From Lanius collurio (taxonomy: Eukaryota > Chordata > Aves > Passeriformes > Laniidae), in assembly GCA_020086605.1 (NCBI GenBank), contig JACBWW010000051.1, positions 4,667,296-4,731,295 of the forward strand: 64,000 nucleotides of DNA, given 5' to 3'. This document shows, piece after piece, positions 1 to 11,400 of the stretch (positions within the stretch are counted from its first letter, which is position 1; each line of letters begins with the position of its first letter). The translations under genes were made by a program, and so were the position numbers. Under the pieces are notes generated by a model that did not search any database, had not been told where the DNA came from, and worked only from the letters and a program-made list of their open reading frames with translations.

Positions 1-2385
1 CTGTGAGGTAGGTTTTTCTGCTGGCACTGACAAGTTGGGAAAGGTATTTTTAAGCTAAAAATACCATCCTTCTTTTTGCAGCTCTTGCTGCCATGTCTTT
101 TGTAGCCATGAAGGAAAAGAGAAAAACCACTCAGCAAGTACAGCTACTTATCTGTCCAATAAGGACAACTAAGCTCCATTCGAGCATCATCTGCTGTCCC
201 TGCATTGCACAAATGCCCTTTTTGCCATTCTCGGTTCCCCATCTGCATTTTCCCCAAATGCAGCCTCACTCTCATAGCACATGCACACACAGCTGTGAAA
301 GGGGACAGGTCTCCTGGATGCTTGATAGAGACCTGACACTGCCAGCCCAAGCAGGATACTTCACATGGCATCTTCTTTTCCTTTTCATCCTTAAGGAATC
401 AAATTCTCATCCTGATAGGATTTAGCACATAACAGTTATGTCTTACACCCATACAGGGTTTTGCTCACAAAAGTGAGCATGCTTGAAGTCCCACTGAATT
501 TACACCTGAAAGCAGGCAGAAGGACAGGGAAGCACCTCCTGAAGTCCCCCACCCACTGCTGACACATTCAGCAAGCCCATCCCTTGGACTGATATCAAGG
601 GAGTCACCACCAGCTTAGAGAAATCCCAGCCCTTGTTTGCCACTGCTCCATGTGGGTGGGAAGTGGGGCTACACCAGGCTCCACTGCTGGAGAAGATGGG
701 CACTGTGGGGTGTCTGTGGGAGCCCTTTGGTCACACAGGCACCCTTTGATGCCTGGGTGCCCTCCCACAGCTGGCAGGTCAGTCACTCCTCGTGACTGTG
801 GGTGCTCCTGGCCCATCCCAGCCGTGACACACAGTCCGTGCTGAGCGTGGACTCAGGATCCATCCTTGCTTTGGAAGGGCAGCACTGAGGGCTTGTGTGT
901 GAGCAGGCTCAGCTGATGGGCTCCAGCAATGGGCTTTAAATCCCAGATCTGCCCTTTCTGTCTCACAAACTGAGCTGCTGGGGCTGCTCAGAACAGCCCT
1001 GCTGTGAACTGGCACAAACCCACTCATCAGTCTGGGACAGCTCCAGTTAAGTTACTGTGTCTGTGTGCCAACCCAGACACCTTAAAAGCAGAACTCAGCT
1101 CCTTGCTGAGCCCCCCAGCACCTCTGAAATCCTCCTGGATGTTTATCATCCCAGCAAGAGACATCTGCCATTTCCTTTAACAATTCCTCTTTATTTCCTC
1201 CTCCTGCCCCTGCAAACAACAGCAATTTCCACGTGAAATCAATGAACAGGGCATCTTCCATTCACACCTCCATCCTAAGCCTCTCAACTGGCCAGAAAAG
1301 ACTAGGAAGTTTTGTGGAAAATTCCATGAATTCTTCTGGTCTCTTTTTCTTGAGAGGCAACTCTGCTAAAGTGCTGAAGGCCCCAGCAGGTTATAGCCTC
1401 CCATAAAGAAATGGGAAAGTTGCTTTTAGGAATGTTTATATTTAAGTGATAGCATGAAGCCTCTCCAGCTCAGCCCTTTGCCTGCTCACAGGGTCAGTCT
1501 GGAGCCAGAGGAGTGGAAGTGGAGGCAGAGCCCGTGCAAGGGGAGCTCTGACACCTCAGCTGCTTAACTGAGGGGATCTAAGAGTGGCTGAGCACTGTGG
1601 CAGACCCATGCACAGCCTGGAGAGGTCTGCAGGATGTACTGCTTCCCTGCAGCCACTCTGAGCCAGCATCTCCCCTCCCTGTCCCATCAGCTCCTCACAC
1701 TTAGAGCCACAGGCTGCTGCCAGGCCCAGGAGATGTCTGCAAGACAAAATACATCCCAAACCACAGCCACACGGCCAAGGACAGAAAAGGCACATCTTTT
1801 GTGTTAGTTGCCCCATTCAGAAGAGAACTTGGACAGGATGAAGGTTGGACAGGAGGAACTGAGACCACACAGAGCAAGAATAACCAGAAGCTGCTCTCGT
1901 TGTTTCCACAGATCTGAACTTGGGTGAGAGGCTGCCTATGCAGGAGATCCCAGATGTGTAAGAGCTCATGAGGGTCCATAAAGGAAGGGCTCACCTCACT
2001 CTGGGTCCAGCCTGCTTCTGGTTCTGTGCAAGCACCAGAGAGGGAAGCTGCAAGGTCCCACCAGTGACACGCCTTGGAAGCCTCTGCAAGGATATCGACC
2101 AGAATACCTGAGCTCTGCCTTTCAGAAATGTTTAAAAAAGCAATTAGAGATTGCATCTCTACCCAAATGAAGGTTCTTTCCCGGAAGCCTCTTCCAGGAC
2201 CTTAAAAGCCCAAGAAAAGCAGATACAACATCACTCACTGCAGTGTTGTGGGTGGAGAGCACAATCAGATGGATGAGTACATTACGCAGGGCATGTGTTG
2301 TTCTGTGTTGTATTTGCCTGGTGAAAATGTGCCTGAAGCAGCAGAGTAATTGGATGTTCTGCATTTGAATCCATGGAGGAGATGC
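1..2385. other. Unique DNA, no gene seen
   Basis: I see no repeat family, RNA gene or supportable exon here. The longest open frame is about 151 codons on the minus strand (1,701-2,156). It has no recognisable domain and is overlapped by other frames, as expected by chance. The base composition is ordinary and CpG-poor, with many CTG and CAG words, as in most avian non-coding DNA. It could be intron or intergenic spacer. Confidence 0.6.
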
Positions 2386-2882
2386 TGTGGGTTAACCCCA
2401 GTGGGCAGCTAAGCATCACACAACTGCTGGCTCACTCCTTCCCACCCCCCAGTGGGATGAGGGAAGAGAAAAAGAAGAACAAAAGCAAGAAAATTTAGGG
2501 TCAGGATAAAAATAAAAATAATAACAATTTTATAAGCAAAGGATGAGTAGAAGAGAAGAAAACAAAACAAAAAAGTGATGCAAAGGCAATCACTCATCCC
2601 TGTCCATGAGTACACGATGCCCAGCCAGCTCCCAAGCACATGGTTAACCCATTTATTGCCAAGCCTGCTGCTGAAGGGTGTGGAGCATCTCTGTGTCCAG
2701 GGAATACCTCTGTGGTCAGGTCATCTGCCTGGCTGTGCCCCTCCCAACCTTTTTGCATGGCCCCAAATCTACTCTAACAAAAGTTAGAATCTTAGTGGTG
2801 GTGTTTTGACCAAAAAGCTGAAACAGGACAATTATCAGCCACTGTGAAGAAAATTAACTTTACCCTTTCCAGGCCCAGAGCA
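2386..2882 (-). mobile_element. Decayed avian retroviral LTR, minus strand
   Basis: This is a long terminal repeat of an old endogenous retrovirus, read on the minus strand. Its 3' end is at the left, where the plus strand reads TGTGGGTTAACCCC, a G-rich/C-rich tract follows (CCCACCCCCCAGTGGGATGA) and then an A-rich stretch. Its 5' end is at the right (ACTGTGAAGAAAATTAACTT near 2,840-2,860). The same blocks occur in reverse order in the plus-strand copy at 34,168, so the two belong to one family. I recognise the family as an avian ERVL-like LTR from memory; the exact name is not verified. No gag, pol or env coding sequence adjoins it, so it is probably a solo LTR. No clear target-site duplication was found and both ends are approximate. 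Confidence 0.82.
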
Positions 2883-4974
2883 GGGGGCATCCAAGGCCTT
2901 GTTCAGGGAAGGTGCTGGTGCTCCCATCACCTCCCCACACAACACTGTGAGCTGTGTTCCCTCTGCTGGCACTGTCACCCCAGCTGCCTGTGACACTCCG
3001 TGCTTTGGGTGGCCAGGGGACACCAACAGAGCAGGGCCACAGCTGCCAGCCCTGCTCCCTGTGCTCCAGGGAGAGCGATGGGTGGCAGGGAAAGCATCTG
3101 CTGTTGTCTCTGCCCACGGGAGAAGGGAAAGGGGGAGCTCAGGCAGCCGTGAGAACAGTGACATTCCCTCCCTGGGTGGGAATGGGGGAAGCCAGGTGAT
3201 GCCAGAACACAAAGCAAGCTGCAGAGGGGATTCCTTCAGGATGTGTGGGGAAGGAGGTGGAGAGGGGAGTCCCTGGTGATTCCCAGAAATAATTCACTAT
3301 GAAAAAGCCTGAATTGACAGCACCAGCTAGTCAGGCAGGCGAGATCAGCCCTCACGGATTCCAGGCAGCTCTCTGTTCCACCAAGAGTGGGGGAGCAAAT
3401 CTGTGCCTTGCTCCAGGCTGTCTTAGGATCAGGGCAATGCAGAGAGCACTTTCTTTGCATAACTCCTCTAACCCAGAGACAGAAGAGCCCAGGGGAATGA
3501 TTTTCACTTTGCAGCAGGGAAGAAGGAGCAGCAAATCTGCCTTATTATTTTTGTCCTCCCACTACATGCTGCCTCTTGTGCAGGTGTGAGGGCACAGAGC
3601 ACAAGAGGAGCCGTCTCCAGATTTTGATTCCCTCCCTCTTCTCACAGTCCCTTCACGTATTTGGCTCCTCCCGGCCAAAGGAAGGCCTCCCACCCTTCAC
3701 CATTGTCTTTTGGGGTCGCTGCCGGTTCACCTCTGCCTTGCTCGCCATGGCACAGCCGAGGCCACGGCTGGCCCAGGGAGATGCCGCCGACTGCCACCTC
3801 TGCCCGGAGCAGAGATCTCAGCACCACTGAGCTCTTGTGATCTGCTCAAGCAGCCAGGGCTCTCTCCAAATTACAGCTTCCCAAACAGCGCCTTCTCATT
3901 ACATAATTCTGCCTATAATTGCTGTTGCCCAAAGGTATGAGCTGTGTTTCTTGCAGACTATTACCAAAACCATCCTTTTCTGCTCACTGTCAAAACCCTC
4001 CCTCCCGACATTTACTCCCTGCTCTCTCCCCTCCTTTGCCTTGTGCCTTTGGAGAGCCCAGCGTGGGGGTTTTCCACGCCTGTGCCCTGTTATCACCACC
4101 CCGTTACACAGGGAGGGAGTGACCATTCGCCTGGGCAGCATCTCCCCTTTCTCCCGTGCCAGACGAGCGCTCAGCACGGCTGCTCCTCCCTCCATCAAGC
4201 CTTTCCTCATATTGCGAGCTATTCCAGCTAATTGGCGCTCCAGTCTCCAGCACGGTCTGCGCCGCACCACAGCACACTGCGAAGGGTTATCCGCTGTCTT
4301 CCCCAGTCCACTAATTGTGTAATTATGCAGAAATGGCCTGTCTGGTACAATCTATTTCTCATACTCCCCTGTGGTGCTTGTTGCTTACAATGCTCATTAT
4401 TCCTCTAAGTATTTGCAGACCTTCACCCTCCATCATATTTCCACAAATTGCAGTTCTATTAACAAGGGAACAATTCCTGAAGTCCTTGCAAACACTGTAT
4501 TCATTTTCTCAACTGCTCCCTCCTTTCTGGCCAGGAGCAGATCGAGCTCTGTCTCCAGGCTGGCTCAGGTCAGGGTAGGTGCCTTCGCTCCGGAGCCTTT
4601 CCCAGCCCCGTGTCCATCCCCAGGCTCGGGGGCTGCGCTGTTGGCAGCCCAGGAGCGGAGCAGAGGGCACGGAGCTGTCCCAGGCTGGGTGCCCGCAGGG
4701 TCACACACCTCATCCAGGGCCGTGGGGACGTGCCGCTGGCTCTGCGCTGTCAGCCCATCCCGCAGGGAGACAGGCGGGCTCTGTGCTCATCCCGGATCTC
4801 TGCCGGGTGCCAGGCTCAGCTGTCTGAGCAATTACACACCAGCTAAAGCCTGTGCTCCAGACTCAGCTTGCTGCCACAGGCATGCCACGAGTCTGGACTC
4901 AGAGCAGCCCCCTCCAGAGAGAAGGAGCCTACGCCGTGGGTGCCACCACCATCCCCTGCCTGGTGTGGGCAGCG
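2883..4974. other. Unique DNA, no gene seen
   Basis: There is no repeat and no recognisable exon. Between 3,840 and 4,330 the sequence changes character, with several TAAT-type motifs (listed separately). From about 4,560 to 4,830 it is GC-rich with moderately raised CpG content, but this is weaker than the islands at 58.7 and 63.6 kb. Open frames of 161 codons (3,837-4,322) and 222 codons (4,371-5,039, plus strand, running into a CR1) look like chance: they have no domain and a low-complexity composition. Confidence 0.55.
3840..4330. promoter_or_regulatory. Candidate regulatory element with TAAT motifs
   Basis: The segment holds several homeodomain-type core sites: CATAATTC near 3,902, CTATAATTG near 3,914, CTAATTGG at 4,228-4,235, CTAATTG at 4,311-4,317 and TAATTATGCA at 4,320-4,329. 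They lie within DNA that carries more CpG than its surroundings and no repeat. Such clusters are common in developmental enhancers, but the motifs are short and can arise by chance. There is no direct evidence of function, so this is a hypothesis to test by conservation. Confidence 0.25.
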
Positions 4975-5485
4975 ACATTCACAGAACCACAGAGTTATGG
5001 AACATCCTGGGCTGGAAAGGGTCCCACAAGGATCAATAAATCCAACTCCTGGCCCTGCACAGGACTCCCCAACAATCCCCCCCTGTGCCTCAGAGCACTG
5101 TCTGGCAGCCTTGGGGCTGTGAGCACGGCCCTGGGGAGCCTGTTCTGTGCCCGACCACCCCCCGAGGGAAGAACCTTTTTCTGATAGCCAACATAAAACT
5201 CTCCTGACACAGCTCCAGCCTCTGGTCCTGTCACTGGTCACCAGAGAAAAGAGATCAGTGTCCGTTTCTCCTCTTCCCCTCACAAGGAAGTTGTAGACTG
5301 CAAGGAGGTCTCCCCTCAGTCTCCTCCTTTCAGGCTGAACACATCAAGTGCCCTCCTCAGCCCCCTCTCACACAGCTTCCCTTCCAGACCCTTCACCATC
5401 TTCACCACCCTCCTTTGGAGACTCTCTAAGAGCTTCATATCCTCCTTGTCACAGTGACCCAGGTCAGCACCAGACCCCCCCCAGC
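4975..5485 (-). mobile_element. CR1 LINE fragment, minus strand
   Basis: CR1 is the main non-LTR retrotransposon of birds, usually present as short copies lacking the 5' part. The 3' end lies at the left, where the plus strand reads ACAGAACCACAGAGTTATGG, followed by GGGCTGGAAAGGGTCCCA and a CAACTCCTGGCCCTGCACAG block. Further right come the expected CCTGTTCTG, GAAGAACCTTTTTCTGAT and TTTCAGGCTGAACA blocks, so about 500 bp of the 3' end of the element is present. No reverse transcriptase frame remains. The right limit is approximate. Confidence 0.9.
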
Positions 5486-8400
5486 CCGGACCTTGTGAGC
5501 TACAGAAAGGCTAATGGGCCACAAACTTGGCTGGACCTCTGCTAGCCAGATGATTCAAGGTGTCACAGCTGACATGAGCCACTGATGGGTGGGGACACAG
5601 TGTTTGGGGCAGGCTGGGAAGGTTCTGGATCCAGCACGAAGGTCCCTGGGATGGTGGCACCTCTAGGGCTGAGCTGGAGGTGGGAGATGGCTGCAGAAGG
5701 CCAGGCCAGTCTGGTGTGAGTCAGCAACAGGGCTGGAGGGAGCTCTGCCAAGGCACATGTCAGGAGATCTCCCTGGACTGAGAAGGAGTGTTTCAGGGAA
5801 TTTCCCTCTCTGCTGACAAGAGCAATTAGAGGGACACCAGGGCAGCCACCATACAACTTCCTAAAAATTCAGAGCCTTGCCTAGTGTCAGTACCACCGTG
5901 GGAAGTGGGGAGGGTCCCAGACCCAGTGTTCTGGTTGGTTCTAGAAACGGCACTGCTGAGCAGCAGCACTCAGTGCCAGCACATCCCTAAAGCACCCCTT
6001 TCCTCAAAGGGAGCCCAGGAGTGCAGGGCTCAGGAGGCTGCGCTCACACAGCAGCACCTGGCATCCCTGCGGGCAGGGGCACCAGCAGAAGGGCTTCCCA
6101 ACAGCAAACATTGCCTGAAGGACCTACCTCTGTCTCACTGCAGCAAATGCAAACCCTCACAATGAGCAGGTCCCTCCCTCAGAGCTGAGGGAGACTTTAG
6201 GATGGGCCAGGGGCTGTTTAGCCTTGGTAGTAATGGTTGGGTTGGACTTGAGTTTCCATCCATTGGCTCAGCTTCCCTTCCTGATCTCTCGCTGTCCCTG
6301 ACCATCCTCTCTGCCATTTCCCAGCATCGGATTCTCAGTTTCTCTCACCTTGCTGATGCTTCTCCCACGTGTTTTCCTTCCTAGCTCCAAGCAGTCAGCC
6401 TGGTCCTTCGACACCCACACCCTGGCACACACCAAGCCCGAGGGCACAGCCCAGTTTGGGGGCTGACTCTTCCAGGCAGGAGCTGCCAGCAGCACATCCA
6501 CACCTTGCATCCTGTCTCCCAGGAGGACTCACAGCTGGCTCAGCAGTACCTAAGTTATTCCTAGGCACTTGAGATCCCACCACAGCTCCTTGGCAAGCCA
6601 AATCCAGGAGGAGCCAAGTGGCACCAGACACAATGGGATGAAATTACGTGCAAAACTCTGCAGCTGCCTCATCTCATGTTCCCCACCCATCGTGTTTCAG
6701 CTGCCTCCATCACAACCTCCCTTCCTTGGGGATCTTTGGGAGCAGCCCTACAGCTGCTGTGGCTGGGCTCTGTGCATCTCAGCTCCCCAACAGGTTAGCA
6801 GAGCACAACAAAGTGGGGATGGGGATGTCCCAGAGCAGCTGTAGCGAGCCTTGGTGGTCAGCTGGCGTGTAACACACCTTGGGCCTCTTCCCCTGGGCCA
6901 CCAGAGCACCTGTGTGACCTGGATTGCTCCCTCACCCCAGAGCTCTGCAGCAGAGCAGAGCTCACGGCCATAATCCCAAGCTGACCATCAACCCTTATCT
7001 GCAACGACCCAGGGAAAGGCTCAGAAAAGACTGAAGGGATATTTCAAGAATACATTGGAGTTTATTGCAAAGGTGTGAGCCACAGGCAGCCTGACTAATG
7101 GTGATATCCAGAGAAAACTTATGCCAGGCTTGATTTCCATTTTGAATTTCTAGTACAGCTTTTGGCTGGTTTGACTTGGGCCACAGACAAAGTGCAATGA
7201 GAGCTGTTACAACTGTTGGTTGTGGTAATAGACCAAATGTGTTATTAAGCTTCACGTGGGTTTATCTCTGGCGTGGTATTCCACAGGAGAATTTAAATGT
7301 CCCCATAAAATTTAATTCTGTCTTTCTCTTGATATTTCTAAAGGGGGTTCTCCCACGAGAGGCCTGGTGTTCTTTGCTTCCATTAAGTCTAGACATTTCA
7401 TGAAGCAATCTCTTCTTTTAGTATTCTGTCTTCTTCACTGGAAGCCAAGAGTTGATAAGACTTCACAAAAAGACAAGAGGAGAATACACCAAAAAACATC
7501 CCACTTTGACATCATTTGGTCAGCTCAGCTGTAGATCTCAGCAGAGAGTTAATGGAGGAGAATGAATATGCTGCTCAGTCAGACAGGACTCCTCCATCCT
7601 CCTTTAATGACAGAACAGCTCCTTTTGTAACTGCCCCCTGCAGATATTAAAGCTGAGAAAAATCCTTCTCATAGCAAACCACAACAAGAAAGGAGTTTTC
7701 TTCTGGAATGCTGTGTCAGTTTACTTCTCAGGACTCATCCAAAGGCAGACATATCTTGGGTTCTCAGGCCAGGAGACCATTCACAGATACACCTGGACAA
7801 ATTATGCAGTTTAAATAAATCCACTGAAGAACTAGATATCCCTTCCTGTTTGTAAAATGTTTCTTAGCTGCTCTTACCAGCTAAAGATTACAAATACATT
7901 TAGGAACATCTGCTGGATAGTTTACAGGAGGAAAGGTCAGGCTGGGACACAGGTCATGTGTTATGATCTGCATTCTGTCCACACTGCAGTCCCAGATGCG
8001 ACGGCCACGGTCACGCACATGCAGCTGTGGCCTTGGGTCTGAGCAGCACAGGTGAGGGCACTGGTGAAGAGAGAGAAAGCTGAGCACTCATAACGTGGCT
8101 GCTTGTGCAGTCCCACCAGGAGACTCGCACTGGCTCCCTGCAGCTATCATTTTTACATAGATATAAACTTGCCTTACATAATGGAGCACTTTGGCATCCC
8201 TCCTGCTGCAGATGCCCGTGTGCTGGGCAAGGCAAGGTCGCAAGCCCCAGCAGTTCCCTAATCACCAAACAGCCCTGTTAATGACGGCCTACAAACCTGG
8301 CAAATGCAAAATTTGAAATTGTAGGAGGCACCTCAAAGCCTGGCCAACCTTGTTCAGCCCTTGCTGACAAACCGGCTTTGATAGCACTGAGGAAAAATGA

Positions 8401-11400
8401 GCTGGTTGACAAGTCTATCCCAACTCCAGTGGCCTCATCCAGCCCCAAGGCAAGTTTCATGATGGAACCCTTTGCAGGACACCTCCCTGAGCACAGATAA
8501 AACCAGAGGAAGCAGGAGGGAACCCTAGGGAGAGGACCAGGGTCTCAAGTGAAATGCTATGATGCACCAAATACATGATCCAAGTGCTCCCGTAGTGGAA
8601 AAATGTTACAAAAGGACTAGTGGTGAAATAGACTGGCACACTAGGGATTCAGAGGGTACAGGGCAGTGTTTGCACCTTTCTGTGGTGTTAAATACCCACT
8701 ATCCTCATGAATGCAATCCTCTGCTTCTTCTCAGAGATTTCTGTTAACTCAGGTGAGTTTACACAGAAAATTAGTACCTTCCTCTATAAAGCACACAAGC
8801 AGAAATGGCTGGATTTCTGGCAAAACAACAGATTTGATCCTACACCTTTCCCTATTTGTGGGGACAAAATTCTTTCCCTTCCCCTTTGCACCATTCCTAG
8901 CCAGAGTCTCTGTTTTAGGACTCTGCAATTCTTTGGTCTAACACAATAAAGTGTTTTTTCTGCCTCTTGTGCCATAACAACACAATAACGACCTTCTCTG
9001 GCCATCATTTGACCCTGAACCATTTGGCCCACGAGCAGTGGAGATGCCTGTCCCATCTGCCTCTGTTTAGAGCATGGCCAAGATGTTCTGCTTCTCTTCT
9101 CAGCTAAGACATACAACTTGAAATGACCCCACCACTCAGCCCTGTCCTCTGAGCTCCCCAAAGGCACACTGGCAGTTTAAAGGGCAAATTCAGTGCAGAT
9201 GACTAAGCTGGCCATGTAAATAACCCAAGGCCCCATCCTGCTCTGAGACATCACATGTCACACAGAGAAACACAGACTCCCACATGTCCCCTCAACATCC
9301 CAATCCATGAGTGAGATTCCCATGGCTCAGAGGCACGGGGAGGACACAGCTCTGAGCAGTCTCTGTCCCTCTTGGCTCTTTCAGTCAAATGGAATAGAGC
9401 AGAGAGATGGAGCCAGACAGACCATTCCCTGCTCCCTGCAGCCCTTTGGGGTTCCTCCAATCCATCTTCCTCTGGTCACCAGCCCTTCCTACCTCTCATG
9501 TCCTTGTCCCAGCATCTGGGACAGAGTGGCAAGGCCACAGAGCACAGATCTCAGAGTCCCCTCGCATCATCTGCCACATCCAGGACTTGAGCTTCCCAAC
9601 TGAATTATTCTCATGGGATGTCCTGGGTAGCAGTCCCTCTCCACCTTGAGTCACAACAGCCTGTGCCACAGAAAGCCATAGGACAGAGCCTGGTAGCTGG
9701 GAACCAGTGGGGAAGCCAAAGAATGATGGGTGTCCTCAGGACATGTGAGCTTGGAGTCATCCCAGACAGCCAAGGTGACACAAAGTCCCTGCTGGCCACA
9801 CCAACGGGAGTGACCCCACTTCAGATTCACATCATCCTCCAGCCACACTTGTCCCTTTCTGTAGGAAGGGGCTAGGGCACAGCCTGCTTGGATGGCACGG
9901 TGAAATGAAGTGCCAGCCATGGTCTCTGTGACACAAGGAGGGTTAGAGGCAGGGGTCTCTGTGCTCGTGACATTTTGCTGGCAGTGCTTGCCCAGCTTTT
10001 CATCAAAGTAATCAATTTTGCAGTCCAGGGAAAGGAAAACAAGGCAACATCAGGAGAAAAATCACAAAGATGATGTTCTCCCACACAAAGTTCAACAGGT
10101 GAAGGGCCAGGAAGGACAGGAGAACTCATTGGAAGGCACAAGGAACACAAGCCAGCTAGCACTTGTGATTCCTGGCTCAAGCAGAGTAAGTGGAAGGGAC
10201 AGAAGGAACATCAGGAATGCTTGGGCTGGGAAAAACCCGGGTATTGGGTGGAAGACAACAGGGAAGAGATTAAAATCACACACTAGCCTAGATGGAAGAT
10301 TTATGCATTGCACACATGCCCACAGCCCGGTTTGAGCATTTTCAAAAGTGGAAGCCAGTTCTGAGTGCCCACAGGCAACTGGTGCCCTTCCACCACTGCT
10401 GTGTTTGACCACTTGCCCCACTGAAGATCCCGTCTGAGAATGTTCAGGGTAAGTGGGAAGGATAAAGGGGCTTGGGTTTAAAAGCATCTCTGCCTGTCAC
10501 CCTTCCCCAACTCCCAGGAAGAAAAGCCCTTTGAACAAAAAGGGGCACAGATACTTCTTTCACTCTTTAAGTGCTTGCCCTACCCTTCTCTGGGAACTGG
10601 CAGAGATCTAGAACCCATCTAGAAACACCAGCTGCCTGCCAGCCCTCAGGGTGCTGCTTGGTAGTTGCTTTTTAGGGAGTAAGGCTGGATAGTGCACCAT
10701 ACAATGGGATTTGTTGGTTGGGGTTTTTTTGTACCTCCTAGCTGGCATTCTTGGCTTCCTGGACAAAGGCAGTAACAGGTCAACCTCATGCTGAGAAGAC
10801 AAGTTTGTCAGTGGCTCACCTCTGCTGAAGACCTGGTAATGACTTCCGCACATTCCCCGACTCCAAAGGTCGGACATAAATCAATGACCAAGTCCCAGGA
10901 TACATTGTTCCTCTAGCTGCTGGCTGGGGAATTGCCCATGTTTGATTCCTGTTGCAGATAGCCCAGAAAGCCAGAATTCATCAGTGAGCAGCTGATGAAA
11001 ACATTTCTAGAGCTCCACAAATGAAAACCACTTCTCCCAGGCTCTTACTCTGCTCACTGCACTTTCTACCCCATATGGCCAGTTGTCACAGTTCTCACTT
11101 GCCAGCAGCTGCCTGACCCTGCTTGGGTGGTGGCAGGGGTAAAGTAGAAGAAACAGAGAGCCAAGCCTTTAAATGAGCAGAGATGTTCTTGGCAGACATG
11201 GGCAGAGAACACAAGACTGGCAGCCTTCAGGCTAGAGAGCTGTGCACTACACCAAGGTCCCAGCTGTGCTCCACGGACCTTCCCAGAACAAGCAGTAAAT
11301 TCATGCCCTGGAGGAGCTCTGACAGACTGCATGAACCACAGAGTCACCAGCATGGAGCAGCTTAGCTTTACCTGGGCAACGAGTGCCAGCCCAGCTGTGG

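Noticed and set aside
4371..5039. 222-codon plus-strand frame
   Set aside because: It ends inside a CR1 fragment and has no domain.
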